A stretch of 64,000 nucleotides of DNA from Streptomyces bottropensis ATCC 25435 (GTDB taxonomy: Bacteria > Actinomycetota > Actinomycetes > Streptomycetales > Streptomycetaceae), in assembly GCF_000383595.1 (NCBI RefSeq), contig NZ_KB911581.1, positions 7,089,519 to 7,153,518 on the forward strand, in the 5' to 3' direction. Below the pieces are notes generated by a model. It did not search any database, was not told the origin of the DNA, and worked only from the letters and a program-made list of their open reading frames with translations. Position 1 is the first letter of the stretch. Each line of letters starts with the position of its first letter. Made by a program: the position numbers and the translations under genes. This document shows positions 50,882-58,848 of this stretch, piece after piece.

Positions 50882-52454
50882 AGGTGCCCTCCAAGAGCCG
50901 CCGGCGCAGCTCCTTGCGGTCGGTCTTGCCGTTGGGGGTGAGCGGAAGGGCGTCCAGCACATGGCAGACGTCCGGCACCTTGGCGGCTTCGAGGCGGTCC
51001 CCCAGCCGGGCCAGCACCTGCTCCCCCTTCACGTCGGAGGTCTCGCCGACGACGAAGAGGACCATGTCGCGGTCGTCCTCCGGCACGAGCAGCGCCGCTT
51101 CCCGCACGCCGTCGATGTCGAGCACGGCGGCCTCGATCTCGACGGAGGTCATCCGCGAGCCGCGCCGCTTGAACAGGTCGTCCCGGCGGCCCTGGAAGTA
51201 GACGTGCCCGTCCTCGTCGAGGCGGCCGTAGTCACCGGTGTGCAGGGTGACCGGGCCGCCGTCCGCGCCCGGCCGGAACCGCAGGGCGGTCTGCTCGGGG
51301 GAACGCCAGTAGCCGGCCATCAGGTGCGGGCCGCGCACCACGATCTCGCCGGTCTCCCCCGTCGGGAGCGGCCGTCCGTCGTCGTCGACGACGAGCACCT
51401 CGGTGCCGGGCAGCGCGGGCCCCACCGAGCCGGGGCGGGCGAGATCGCCGTCGGGTTCGAGGATGGTGATCCGCTTGCACTCGGTGGTGCCGTACATGGG
51501 CGCCACCGACGCGCCGGGGAACGTCTCCCGCAGCGTGGCGATGAGCGGGGCGTTGAGGGCGGCCCCGGTGTTGGTGAACAGGCGGATCCGGGTGGGCCGC
51601 TGGTCGCGGGAGGCGAGTTTGACGAGCAGTTCGCCCAGGGACGGCACGAGGGGCAGGACGGTCGCCCCGTGGTCCCGGGCGAAACCGAGCAGCCGGGCGT
51701 GGTCGGCGGGGCCCGACAGCAGCAGTTCGGCGCCCGCCAGCGCGCTGAGGAAGACCTGGTAGAGGCCGTAGTCGAAGGAGAGCGGGACGGCGGTGAGCAC
51801 GACGTCGTCGGGCCGGTAGTCCAGCCGTGCCGCGATGGCGCGGGCGGCGAACGCCACGGGCCCGTGCGGGCAGGCCACCCCCTTGGGCGCCGCGGTGCTG
51901 CCCGAGGTGTAGATGAGCAGGGCGAGCCGGTCGGCGGGCACCTCGGTCTGGGTACGGGCGGCCGGGTCGGCCGGACCGGACAGGTCCAGCTCGGAGGCGA
52001 CCGCGACCGGCACCCCGGACGGCCAGCTCAGTCCGTCGGCACCGTCGCGCTCGGCGTCCTCGACGACGATCAGCGAGGGCTCGGAGTCGGCGAGCACCGA
52101 CTGGAGGTGGAAGGCCTTCATGCCGGGGTTGATGGGCACCAGGACGGCACCGTGCCGCCAGGTCCCGTACAGCAGGGCGGTGAACTCGCGGCTGCTGCCG
52201 ACGCGGGCCAGCACCCGGTCGCCGGGCTTGATGCCGTGGCCGTCCAGGAGCCGGGCGAAGGAGTCGGCGGCGGCGTCGAGTTCGGCGTAGGTCCACATGC
52301 CGTAGCGGTCCCGCACGGCGGGGGCGTCGGGGTGCCGGGCGGCGGCGGCCGTCAGGAACACCTCGGCGGCGTTGTCGACCCGGGGGGCGGTCGCGGTCCC
52401 GACGGCGTCGTCGATCAGGGCCGAGGCGGGAAAGGACGTCAGTGTGCTGGTCAC
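50871..52454 (-). CDS. AMP-dependent ligase (acyl/aminoacyl activating)
   Basis: A 527-residue ANL-family enzyme. The A3 motif is L-L-I-Y-T-S-G-S-T-A-A-P-K-G (residues ~175-188), then Y-G-T-T-E-C (~325), H-T-G-D-Y-G-R-L (~412) and the terminal N-G-K-T-D-R-K-E-L with the catalytic Lys. It should activate a carboxylate as an adenylate and load it onto the ACP fused to the decarboxylase encoded immediately downstream. GTG at 52454 overlaps the stop of the KASIII-like gene as GTGA; an 11-base overlap couples it to the decarboxylase gene. The substrate cannot be read off. Confidence 0.85.
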   Translation of the reverse strand: MTSTLTSFPASALIDDAVGTATAPRVDNAAEVFLTAAAARHPDAPAVRDRYGMWTYAELDAAADSFARLLDGHGIKPGDRVLARVGSSREFTALLYGTWRHGAVLVPINPGMKAFHLQSVLADSEPSLIVVEDAERDGADGLSWPSGVPVAVASELDLSGPADPAARTQTEVPADRLALLIYTSGSTAAPKGVACPHGPVAFAARAIAARLDYRPDDVVLTAVPLSFDYGLYQVFLSALAGAELLLSGPADHARLLGFARDHGATVLPLVPSLGELLVKLASRDQRPTRIRLFTNTGAALNAPLIATLRETFPGASVAPMYGTTECKRITILEPDGDLARPGSVGPALPGTEVLVVDDDGRPLPTGETGEIVVRGPHLMAGYWRSPEQTALRFRPGADGGPVTLHTGDYGRLDEDGHVYFQGRRDDLFKRRGSRMTSVEIEAAVLDIDGVREAALLVPEDDRDMVLFVVGETSDVKGEQVLARLGDRLEAAKVPDVCHVLDALPLTPNGKTDRKELRRRLLEGTYVH

Positions 52455-53509
52455 GACCGCGCCTCCTCGTCGTGCGCGGCGGGGTTCTGCCAGGCGGGTT
52501 CCTCGGTGATCTCCAGCACGGCGCAGGTGGAGGTGAACCCCGATCCGGCGCCGATCAGCAGGACCGTGTCGCCGACCCGCAGCAGCCCGCGCTCGGCGAG
52601 GTCGTTGAGCCCCGCGAACTGGTCGCCCGCGCCCAGGTGTCCGCTGCGCCGGGCGAACTCCCAGCTGGTGCGGTCCTCCGCCAGCCCCAGGACGGTGCCG
52701 GCCTGCCACTCCATCTTGCTGCGGCCGCTGGCCGGGATCACGGCCCAGGTGATGTCCTCGCGCTCCTTGCCGGCGTCGGCCAGCGCCGCGTCGACGGCGG
52801 CCACCGCCACGCCCACCAGACGCTGGGTGGCCTCGCGCAGGTTGCCGTGGTGCTGGAGGTAGTGTCCGAGCCGCTCGGCGAGCCCGAGCGGCTTCTCGTC
52901 GGGCAGCGGGGTGAACCCGGGGCCGCGGGTGACCACTTCCAGCGAGTTGTCGGCCCGGGTGGCCGTCGACAGCAGCTTGGCGAATCCGCTCTGGTTGGAG
53001 AGCAGCAGCGCGGTGCCGCCGTCGCCGTAGACGATCCCGGCCTCGTCGCGCCAGCGGTCGATCAGCGGTTCGCCGAAGCGGTCCGCGGTGGTGAGCATCG
53101 CGGCGGTGGCACCGGGCGTGGTGGCCAGGTGGCGGGCGGCCAGTTCCATGGCGCCCGTCCCGGCGTTGCACTCCTGCTTGAGTTCGAACGCGGGGACGTC
53201 CCTGCCGAGCGCCTTGTCCGCGACGTACGAGGCCACCGGCCACAGGGTCTGCCCCTGGAACCAGACGTAGCTGTGCAGCAGCAGGCTCACGGTCTCCGGG
53301 TCAAGCCCGGAGCGCTTGAGTGCCGTGGTGGCCGCCTGCACGGCCATGTCGGGCGGCGCGACGTCCTCGTCGGCCACCCGGATGGACAGCAGGGCGTCGG
53401 CCTCGAACTGCTCGGGGTCGTACCTGCCCGCTTCCACAGCCGCACGTGTCGGATACGGCTCCGGGAGCCAGGATCCCGTGGCCGCCACGTAAACGCTTTC
53501 CCAGCGCAT
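52451..53509 (-). CDS. KASIII (FabH)-like acyltransferase
   Basis: A 352-residue thiolase-fold protein. The nucleophile is Cys114 in K-Q-E-C-N-A-G. The His of the FabH H-Q-A-N motif is missing (V-I-P-A-S-G-R-S-K near 280), and the Asn region reads S-G-H-L-G-A-G-D. This C/H/D pattern is what is described for acyl-transferring KASIII homologues such as CerJ-type enzymes, rather than chain-elongating FabH. It starts with ATG 53509 after GGGAGGA, and is the first gene of a coupled trio with the ligase and decarboxylase-ACP. It may move the ACP-borne acyl group to an alcohol or amine of the cluster product. Confidence 0.8.
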   Translation of the reverse strand: MRWESVYVAATGSWLPEPYPTRAAVEAGRYDPEQFEADALLSIRVADEDVAPPDMAVQAATTALKRSGLDPETVSLLLHSYVWFQGQTLWPVASYVADKALGRDVPAFELKQECNAGTGAMELAARHLATTPGATAAMLTTADRFGEPLIDRWRDEAGIVYGDGGTALLLSNQSGFAKLLSTATRADNSLEVVTRGPGFTPLPDEKPLGLAERLGHYLQHHGNLREATQRLVGVAVAAVDAALADAGKEREDITWAVIPASGRSKMEWQAGTVLGLAEDRTSWEFARRSGHLGAGDQFAGLNDLAERGLLRVGDTVLLIGAGSGFTSTCAVLEITEEPAWQNPAAHDEEARS

Positions 53510-53729
53510 GGTCCTCCCATCATCGGTGGCTGATCTCTCGGCGTCGTGTCGTGTCAGGAGATGAGCCCTCAGGCGGATCGTGCGGGTGACGGCTTTGGCC
53601 CGGCTAAAGAGAAGGGACCGCCGGGGTCCCTTGGCGTGCGGGCGCAAGTGCGGCTTCAGCGACCCCGCCCAGGCTCGGGGCGCGTGACGTTCGGAACGCC
53701 GCGTTCAGGCCGCCGAAAGGAGCCGGCAC

Positions 53730-55286
53730 ATGTACAGGACCGAGGGGGACGGCCCACACCCCAGGCGGTGGTGGATGCTCGGGATACTGTCCCTGGCGTT
53801 GTTCGCCATCGTGCTGAACAACGGGCTGCTCAATGTGGCGATACCGGTGCTGATGCGCGAGCTGGGCGCGGACATCGGGCAGGCCCAGTGGATCGTCGAC
53901 AGCTACGCCCTGGCCTTCGGCGGCGCCCTGCTGACCGCGGGGGCGGTGGCCGACCGGTTCGGCCGCAAGCGGGCCACGCTCGGCGGCGCGGCGGTCTTCG
54001 GGGCCGGATCCCTGATCGCGCTCGGCGCGGACTCCCCCGGCCAGCTGATGACGGCACGGGTCGTGATGGGCCTGGGCGCCGCCTTCATCATGCCCGGCAC
54101 GCTCGCCCTCATCGTCGACGTCTTCCCGGAGAGCGAGCGGGCCCGGGCGATCGGGGTGTGGAGCGGGGTCTCCGCCCTGGGGGTCGCCGCCGGCCCGGTG
54201 GCCGGCGGTGCCCTGGTCGGCCACTTCTGGTGGGGGTCGATCTTCCTGGTCAACCTGGTACCGGTGGCCGTGGTCCTGGTCGGCGGAGCGCTGCTGCTGC
54301 GCGAGTCCGCCGACCGGGCGCCGCGGCCACCCGACCCGGTCGGCGCGCTGCTCGGCACCGCCGCCGTGGCGGGGCTGGTGTTCGGCGTCATCCAGACCTC
54401 GGGGCACGCGCTCGCCTCGCTGCCCGTGGCCGGCGGACTGGCCGTGGCCGCGGCGGCGGGCACCGTGTTCGTGGTGTGGGAGCGGCGGCACCCGCATCCG
54501 CTGCTCGACACGGACCTGCTGCGCCGGCCGGCGTTCATCGGGGCGAGCGCGAGCATTCTGCTCCTGATGCTGGGGCTGGCGGGCACCCTGTTCGTGCTCA
54601 CCCAGCGGCTTCAGTTCGTGCTGGGTTACACCCCGTTGCGCTCGGGGCTGTCCGTGATGCCGGTGGCTCTCGCGGTGCTGCTGGGCACGCTGTTGTGTCC
54701 GGCGCTGGACCGGCGGGCCGGGGCGCGGGGCTGTGTGGCCGTGGGCCTGTCGGCCGCCGCGTGCGGTGTGCTGGTGCTGGGGCAGTGGGGCGAGGGGTAT
54801 CCGCCGGTGTTCGCGGGTCTGGTGCTCATCGGAGTGGGCTTCGGCCTGTCCATGGCCCCCACCACCCACGTGGTGATGTCCCTGGTGCCCCCGGAGCGGT
54901 CGGGGTCCACCGCCTCCCTGGACATGACCATGCAGGAGCTGGGCACCGCCCTGGGGGTGGCCGTGGTGGGCAGCGTGCTCGCCGGCCGTTACGCCGACGC
55001 CCTGGCGGGCGCGCCCGGGACCGTGGGCGAGACCCTGCGCGCGGCCGAGCGGACCGGGGGCGAGGCCGGGCACGTCCTGGCCGCCGCCGCCCGCCGGGCC
55101 TTCGACGACGCGTCGGCGGCGGGGCTCGGTGTCGCGGCGGCGGCCGTCGCCTGCGGAGCGGTGGTCGCCGCGCTGCTGCTGCCGGGACGGGCGGGTGCCG
55201 AGGCGGCCGTCGCGCCTTCGACCGCCGGCCCCCGTGAGACCGAACCGTCCCCTGCCCACCAGGGCTCCGCCCGCCCCCGAGCCTGA
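53730..55286 (+). CDS. MFS exporter, DHA2 (14-TM) family
   Basis: A 518-residue transporter with 14 hydrophobic segments in the EmrB/QacA pattern. Motif A-like R-F-G-R-K-R-A occurs near residue 76 and the motif C region (G-V-A-A-G-P-V-A-G-G-A-L) near 153. Such proteins export antibiotics and confer self-resistance. GAAAGGAGCCG precedes the ATG. It is divergent from the KASIII-ligase-decarboxylase trio and heads a plus-strand group with the SRPBCC and DUF2568 genes. Confidence 0.9.
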   Translation: MYRTEGDGPHPRRWWMLGILSLALFAIVLNNGLLNVAIPVLMRELGADIGQAQWIVDSYALAFGGALLTAGAVADRFGRKRATLGGAAVFGAGSLIALGADSPGQLMTARVVMGLGAAFIMPGTLALIVDVFPESERARAIGVWSGVSALGVAAGPVAGGALVGHFWWGSIFLVNLVPVAVVLVGGALLLRESADRAPRPPDPVGALLGTAAVAGLVFGVIQTSGHALASLPVAGGLAVAAAAGTVFVVWERRHPHPLLDTDLLRRPAFIGASASILLLMLGLAGTLFVLTQRLQFVLGYTPLRSGLSVMPVALAVLLGTLLCPALDRRAGARGCVAVGLSAAACGVLVLGQWGEGYPPVFAGLVLIGVGFGLSMAPTTHVVMSLVPPERSGSTASLDMTMQELGTALGVAVVGSVLAGRYADALAGAPGTVGETLRAAERTGGEAGHVLAAAARRAFDDASAAGLGVAAAAVACGAVVAALLLPGRAGAEAAVAPSTAGPRETEPSPAHQGSARPRA

Positions 55287-55425
55287 GCGCGTGCCGTACC
55301 CGTACGGCCGTGACGGCGACCGCTTCAGCGATTCTCCAGCGGCGGGGGCGACGCTGGAGACCTGGTCGTCCCGTGCCCCGTTCGCGTGGCGCCGGCACCA
55401 CGAACAGCATGAGGAGATTCACCAG

Positions 55426-55953
55426 ATGACCGTTCAGCAAAGCTCGTTCCTGGGCAGAGCCCTGTATGTCGGCCCGTCACTGCGGACCCTGCACGAGCAG
55501 TACGCCAAGCACGGGACCGTCGACGCCGGTGCGCCCGTACTCGCATCCTGCGAAGTCACTGTCCGAGCCCCGTCGTCGGAGGTGTGGGAACTGCTGGCCG
55601 ACATCGCTCGATGGCCCTCCTGGGTACCGGGGGTCCGGGAGGCGCGCCCGGGCGGCGAACCCGCGCCGGACGTGCCGTTCCGCTGGGTGCTGAACGGAAT
55701 GCGCGTCAAGTCCACGCTGGCCGTGGTCCAGCCCGGCTCCGAGCTGTCGTGGACCGGCACGCTCGCCGGGACCCGCGGAGTGCATCGCTTCCTGCTGGAG
55801 CCGGCGCACGGCGGCACCCTGGTGCGGTCCGAGGAGTCGATCGGCGGTCCGCTGGCGGGCCTCCTCTACAGCAGCGACAAACTGCGGGCCGTCCTGGCCG
55901 ACTGGACCGCGGCCCTCAAGTCCCAGGCGGAGAAGGCGGGATCGACTCGATGA
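55426..55953 (+). CDS. SRPBCC/polyketide-cyclase-like protein
   Basis: A 175-residue START/SRPBCC-fold protein. After a 40-residue leader it has V-T-V-R-A-P-S-S-E-V-W-E-L-L-A-D-I-A-R-W-P-S-W-V-P-G-V, the standard N-terminal strand-helix of the family, and further beta strands (ELSWTGTLAGTRGVHRFLLE). These proteins bind hydrophobic ligands and may cyclise or dehydrate intermediates. Start ATG 55426 follows GAGGAG. The stop overlaps the next gene's ATG (ATGA). Confidence 0.75.
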   Translation: MTVQQSSFLGRALYVGPSLRTLHEQYAKHGTVDAGAPVLASCEVTVRAPSSEVWELLADIARWPSWVPGVREARPGGEPAPDVPFRWVLNGMRVKSTLAVVQPGSELSWTGTLAGTRGVHRFLLEPAHGGTLVRSEESIGGPLAGLLYSSDKLRAVLADWTAALKSQAEKAGSTR

Positions 55954-56330
55954 CCATCGCGCTGGCCTACAACCCGTTCTTCCTCGCCCTGCGGTTCCTG
56001 CTGGAGGTGTTCGCGCTGGGCTGCTACGCCGTGTGGGGCTGGCGCGCGGTCCCGGGGCCGCTGCGTTTCGTCGCCGCGATCGCCGTCCCCGTGGCGATGG
56101 CGATGCTGTGGGGCAACTTCGCCACCGCCGGCGACGAGGCCCGCTCGGGTGAGACCACCTTCGACACCCCCGGTCCGCTGCGGCTGCTGCTGGAGCTCGC
56201 CGTGCTCGGCGGGGCCTGGGCCGCGCTGCGGCACATCGGAGCCCTGCAGGTGGCCAAGTACTACCTGATCGTGCTGGTGGTCTACCACGTCTGCGCGTAC
56301 GACAGGATCTGGTGGCTGCTGCGGCACTGA
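55950..56330 (+). CDS. DUF2568 (YrdB-like) small membrane protein
   Basis: A 126-residue protein with four hydrophobic segments, starting YNPFFLALRFLLEVFALGCY and containing A-V-W-G-W-R and A-M-L-W-G-N-F. This is the DUF2568/YrdB family of unknown function. Its ATG lies in the stop codon of the SRPBCC gene, so it is co-translated. A strong bidirectional terminator follows. Confidence 0.75.
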   Translation: MTIALAYNPFFLALRFLLEVFALGCYAVWGWRAVPGPLRFVAAIAVPVAMAMLWGNFATAGDEARSGETTFDTPGPLRLLLELAVLGGAWAALRHIGALQVAKYYLIVLVVYHVCAYDRIWWLLRH

Positions 56331-56380
56331 CCGGGTCGCACGAGGGCCCGGCGCACCCGGCCGCTCCTCGCCCACGTCGG

Positions 56381-56416
56381 CGGGCCGTCCGCTCCGATCC
56401 CGGAGCGGACGGCCCG
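56381..56416 (+). terminator. Bidirectional terminator between DUF2568 and thioesterase genes
   Basis: CGGGCCGTCCGCTCCG pairs exactly with CGGAGCGGACGGCCCG around ATCC, a perfect 16-bp stem between convergent stops. Confidence 0.85.
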
Positions 56417-56436
56417 TCGGTCGCGTGCGCGGTGCG

Positions 56437-57243
56437 TCAGACGCCGACCGTCTGAGGGGTCTCCGCGAAGTCGCGGCCGCCCACACCGGTGCGGTGGACG
56501 GTCTCGTAGCGTCGCAGCGCCTCGGAGAGCCGGTCGAGGAAGGCGCTCTCCTGTTCCCTGATGTAGAAGTGGCCGCCCGGAATCACGACGGTCTCGCAGC
56601 CCTCGGTGGAGTACAGGGACCACTCCCGTACCTCCGGGACGGTCACCAGGCGGTCGTCGGCGCCGGCGAAGGTGTGCAGCGGAATCGGCAGCGGGGTACG
56701 GTCCACACTCCCGGCGCCCTCGCAGAGCATCAGATCGCCCCTGACGACGGGCAGCAGCGCCGCCAGCCACTCGGGCCGGTCCAGCAGCACCCTCGGCAGA
56801 CCCCCCAACGCGGCCAGCCCGCGCATGAGTTCCGCGTCGTCCGCCACGTAGCCGTGGGTGAGGGGCGGGGCGGGCAGGTGCGGGGCGCGGTGGGCCCCGA
56901 GGAGGAGCGCGAGGGGGAGCCGTTCGCCGCGGGCCCGGCGGTGCTGGGCCAGGGCGAAGGCGACGAGCGCCCCCATGCTGTGCCCGAACAGCACGTGCGG
57001 GTGGTCGAGTTCCTCGCCGAGCTCCCGGTCCAGGTCCGCCACGAGCGCGGGGAGATCGGTGAAGCGCGGCTCCGTCATCCGGCCCTCACGGCCCGGCAGC
57101 TGCACCGGCAGCACCTCGACCCCGGTTCCCAGCCGGCGCTGCCACCCGGCGTAGGCGGAGGCGCCCCCGCCCGCGTAGGGGAAGCAGAACATGCGCAGGC
57201 GACCGTCGTGGCGTGGACCACCGCGTCTCAGATATCGCGTCAT
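56437..57243 (-). CDS. Type II thioesterase
   Basis: A 268-residue alpha/beta hydrolase of the NRPS/PKS type II thioesterase (GrsT) type. It begins with M-F-C-F-P-Y-A-G-G-G-A-S, has V-Q-L-P-G-R-E near residue 55, the nucleophile in F-G-H-S-M-G-A near 91, and ends with the catalytic His in I-P-G-G-H-F-Y. Its usual role is to remove wrong or stalled acyl groups from carrier proteins; the only carrier visible here is the ACP fused to the decarboxylase. The start is ATG 57243. Confidence 0.85.
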   Translation of the reverse strand: MTRYLRRGGPRHDGRLRMFCFPYAGGGASAYAGWQRRLGTGVEVLPVQLPGREGRMTEPRFTDLPALVADLDRELGEELDHPHVLFGHSMGALVAFALAQHRRARGERLPLALLLGAHRAPHLPAPPLTHGYVADDAELMRGLAALGGLPRVLLDRPEWLAALLPVVRGDLMLCEGAGSVDRTPLPIPLHTFAGADDRLVTVPEVREWSLYSTEGCETVVIPGGHFYIREQESAFLDRLSEALRRYETVHRTGVGGRDFAETPQTVGV

Positions 57244-57367
57244 AGTGACCGGAACTCCTCTCGTTGCGCGGTGGCCACCAGGTGGCCGGTACCCGCCGTA
57301 CCCACAGCGTCGGGAGCGGCGCTTAAGGGCCGCCAAACGCCCAGGGAGCGGAGAGGAACGCTCCAGG

Positions 57368-57386
57368 CCCGCCTCGGGGAGGCGGG
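57368..57386 (-). terminator. Terminator hairpin after the SARP gene
   Basis: CCCGCCTC and GAGGCGGG form an 8-bp stem around GGG, two bases beyond the SARP stop on the minus strand. Confidence 0.55.
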
Positions 57387-57388
57387 GC

Positions 57389-58225
57389 TCAGACGGAGGC
57401 GGGTGTCAGAGGTACGGCGCGCAGTCCGTCGCCGGCGGACACGGCCGGATCCGGTGACTCCAGGACGGGGTCGGCCCGCAGGATCGCCTGGTGCAGCCGC
57501 TGCAGCCGCGTCGACGGCTCCAGCGCGAGTTCCCGGATCAGGCACTGGCGCAGCCGCTGGTAGATGCCGAGGGCGTGGGAGGGCCTGCCGGAGCGGTAGA
57601 GCGCGAGCATCAGCTGCGCGTGCACGGTCTCGTGCAGCGGGTGCTGGGCGGCCAGCGCGGTCAGCTCCCCGAGCAGCGCGGCGTGCCGGCCGAGCCGCAT
57701 GTCGGCTTCGATCCTGGCGTCCAGCGCGCCCAGTCTGGTCTCCTCCAGCCGTACGGTCTCCACCTCCAGCGCCCGGCCGATCTGCACATCGGCCAGGGCG
57801 GGCCCCCGCCACAGCGCCAGCGCCTGGTGCAGCAGCGCGGACGCCTCCCGGGCGGCGCCCTCGCGCAGCGCCGTCTGCCCGGCCACGGACAGCCGCTGGA
57901 ACTGCGTGGCGTCGTCGGGCCCGGCCACGTCCAGGGCGTAGCCGCCGTAGCGCGTGCACAGGATGTCCTTCGGCCCGCGTACCGCGGTCGGGCCCAGCAC
58001 CGTGCCCAGCCTGCGGCGCAGTTGCCGTATATAGGTCTGGAGGGTGGCGGGCGCGGTGCGCGGCGGGGCGTCCCCCCAGAGTTCGTCGAGCAGGGTGGAC
58101 ACGGTCACGACCTGGCCCGCGTGCAGGGCCAGCAGGGCGAGCACCTGACGGGGCTTGGCCGCGCTGGGCACCACGGACGTGTGGTCGAGATGGGCGACGA
58201 GCGGCCCCAGGACCCGGATCTCCAT
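57389..58225 (-). CDS. SARP-family transcriptional activator
   Basis: A 278-residue Streptomyces antibiotic regulatory protein. The N-terminal OmpR-like winged helix starts MEIRVLGPL and contains K-P-R-Q-V-L-A-L-L-A-L-H-A-G and L-W-G-D-A-P-P-R-T-A; the bacterial transcriptional activation domain from ~100 holds L-L-H-Q-A-L-A-L-W-R-G and ends near 255. Proteins of this size are pathway-specific activators that bind heptameric repeats near -35 regions. It faces the precursor peptide gene across 254 bases, so activation of the RiPP operon is the obvious inference. GGAGGGAG precedes the ATG. Confidence 0.9.
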   Translation of the reverse strand: MEIRVLGPLVAHLDHTSVVPSAAKPRQVLALLALHAGQVVTVSTLLDELWGDAPPRTAPATLQTYIRQLRRRLGTVLGPTAVRGPKDILCTRYGGYALDVAGPDDATQFQRLSVAGQTALREGAAREASALLHQALALWRGPALADVQIGRALEVETVRLEETRLGALDARIEADMRLGRHAALLGELTALAAQHPLHETVHAQLMLALYRSGRPSHALGIYQRLRQCLIRELALEPSTRLQRLHQAILRADPVLESPDPAVSAGDGLRAVPLTPASV

Positions 58226-58337
58226 ATGTGGACTCCCTCCAGCCAAAACCGCTCGGGATGCGTTTCGGGGCTCTCCACAGTGGCATGACGGCCCGTGCCG
58301 TCCCAGTGATCGCTTCATCGCTCACGCGTGAATTACC

Positions 58338-58350
58338 GAGGAGGTGACCC
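58338..58350 (+). promoter_or_regulatory. Strong ribosome-binding site before an upstream in-frame start of the precursor gene
   Basis: GAGGAGGTGA stands four bases before an ATG at 58351 that is in frame with the precursor peptide. It is the best ribosome-binding site in the region, yet the following 43 codons (to 58480) use many A- or T-ending codons unlike the rest, so the real start remains open. Confidence 0.5.
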
Positions 58351-58479
58351 ATGACGGATTCACACGTGAGGCATGAGCGGAACACTGTCGGTGACGACCC
58401 CCGTCCCCGAAGAATCCTGTCTGCCGGTCCGACCACGGCGACGTCCGATCCACCACACACAGGTTCAACGGAGGGCAAC

Positions 58480-58848
58480 GTGCACGAAGGCGTTATTTCC
58501 ACTCTCGACGGTGCGTGCGACATGGACCAGACCGTAGGTCTCGACCGGACCCCCGCCCAGGAACTGCGGTTCATGGAGCTGGTCGCACAGGCGTGGCTGG
58601 AGCCCGAGCTTTCGCGCCGCTACCAGGTGGACGCCCGTTCGGTGCTCGACGAGTTCGGCATCACGCTGGCCCAGGGACAGCAGCCCCCCGCGCTGCCCGA
58701 GAACCCGGCGTGCGAGCTGACCATCGAGGAACTCTCGCGGCCGGCGAGCGCCCACGCGTTCCTCTGCTTCTGCCTGGCGCCCGACAACCCGACCCCGGCC
58801 CGCCAGTACACGAGCGCGGGGGCCGGGAGCCGGGCGGTCCTGCGGTGA
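58480..58848 (+). CDS. NHLP/TOMM-type RiPP precursor peptide
   Basis: A 122-residue peptide with a nitrile-hydratase-like leader: E-L-V-A-Q-A-W-L-E-P-E-L-S-R-R-Y near residue 33, S-V-L-D-E-F-G-I-T-L, then C-E-L-T-I-E-E-L, the conserved NHLP features. The C-terminal third has the candidate core A-F-L-C-F-C-L-A-P-D-N-P followed by a Ser/Thr/Ala/Gly-rich tail. Two cysteines and several Ser/Thr are possible azol(in)e sites. GTG 58480 follows GGAGGG; ATG 58351 (behind a stronger site) and ATG 58522 (typical leader length) are alternatives in the same frame. Its stop overlaps the cyclodehydratase start. Confidence 0.75.
   Translation: MHEGVISTLDGACDMDQTVGLDRTPAQELRFMELVAQAWLEPELSRRYQVDARSVLDEFGITLAQGQQPPALPENPACELTIEELSRPASAHAFLCFCLAPDNPTPARQYTSAGAGSRAVLR

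Noticed and set aside
53580..53607. Imperfect dyad CTTTGGCC / GGCTAAAG between the KASIII-like and DHA2 exporter genes
   Set aside because: One mismatch in eight and a short centre; too weak to call as an operator without supporting copies.
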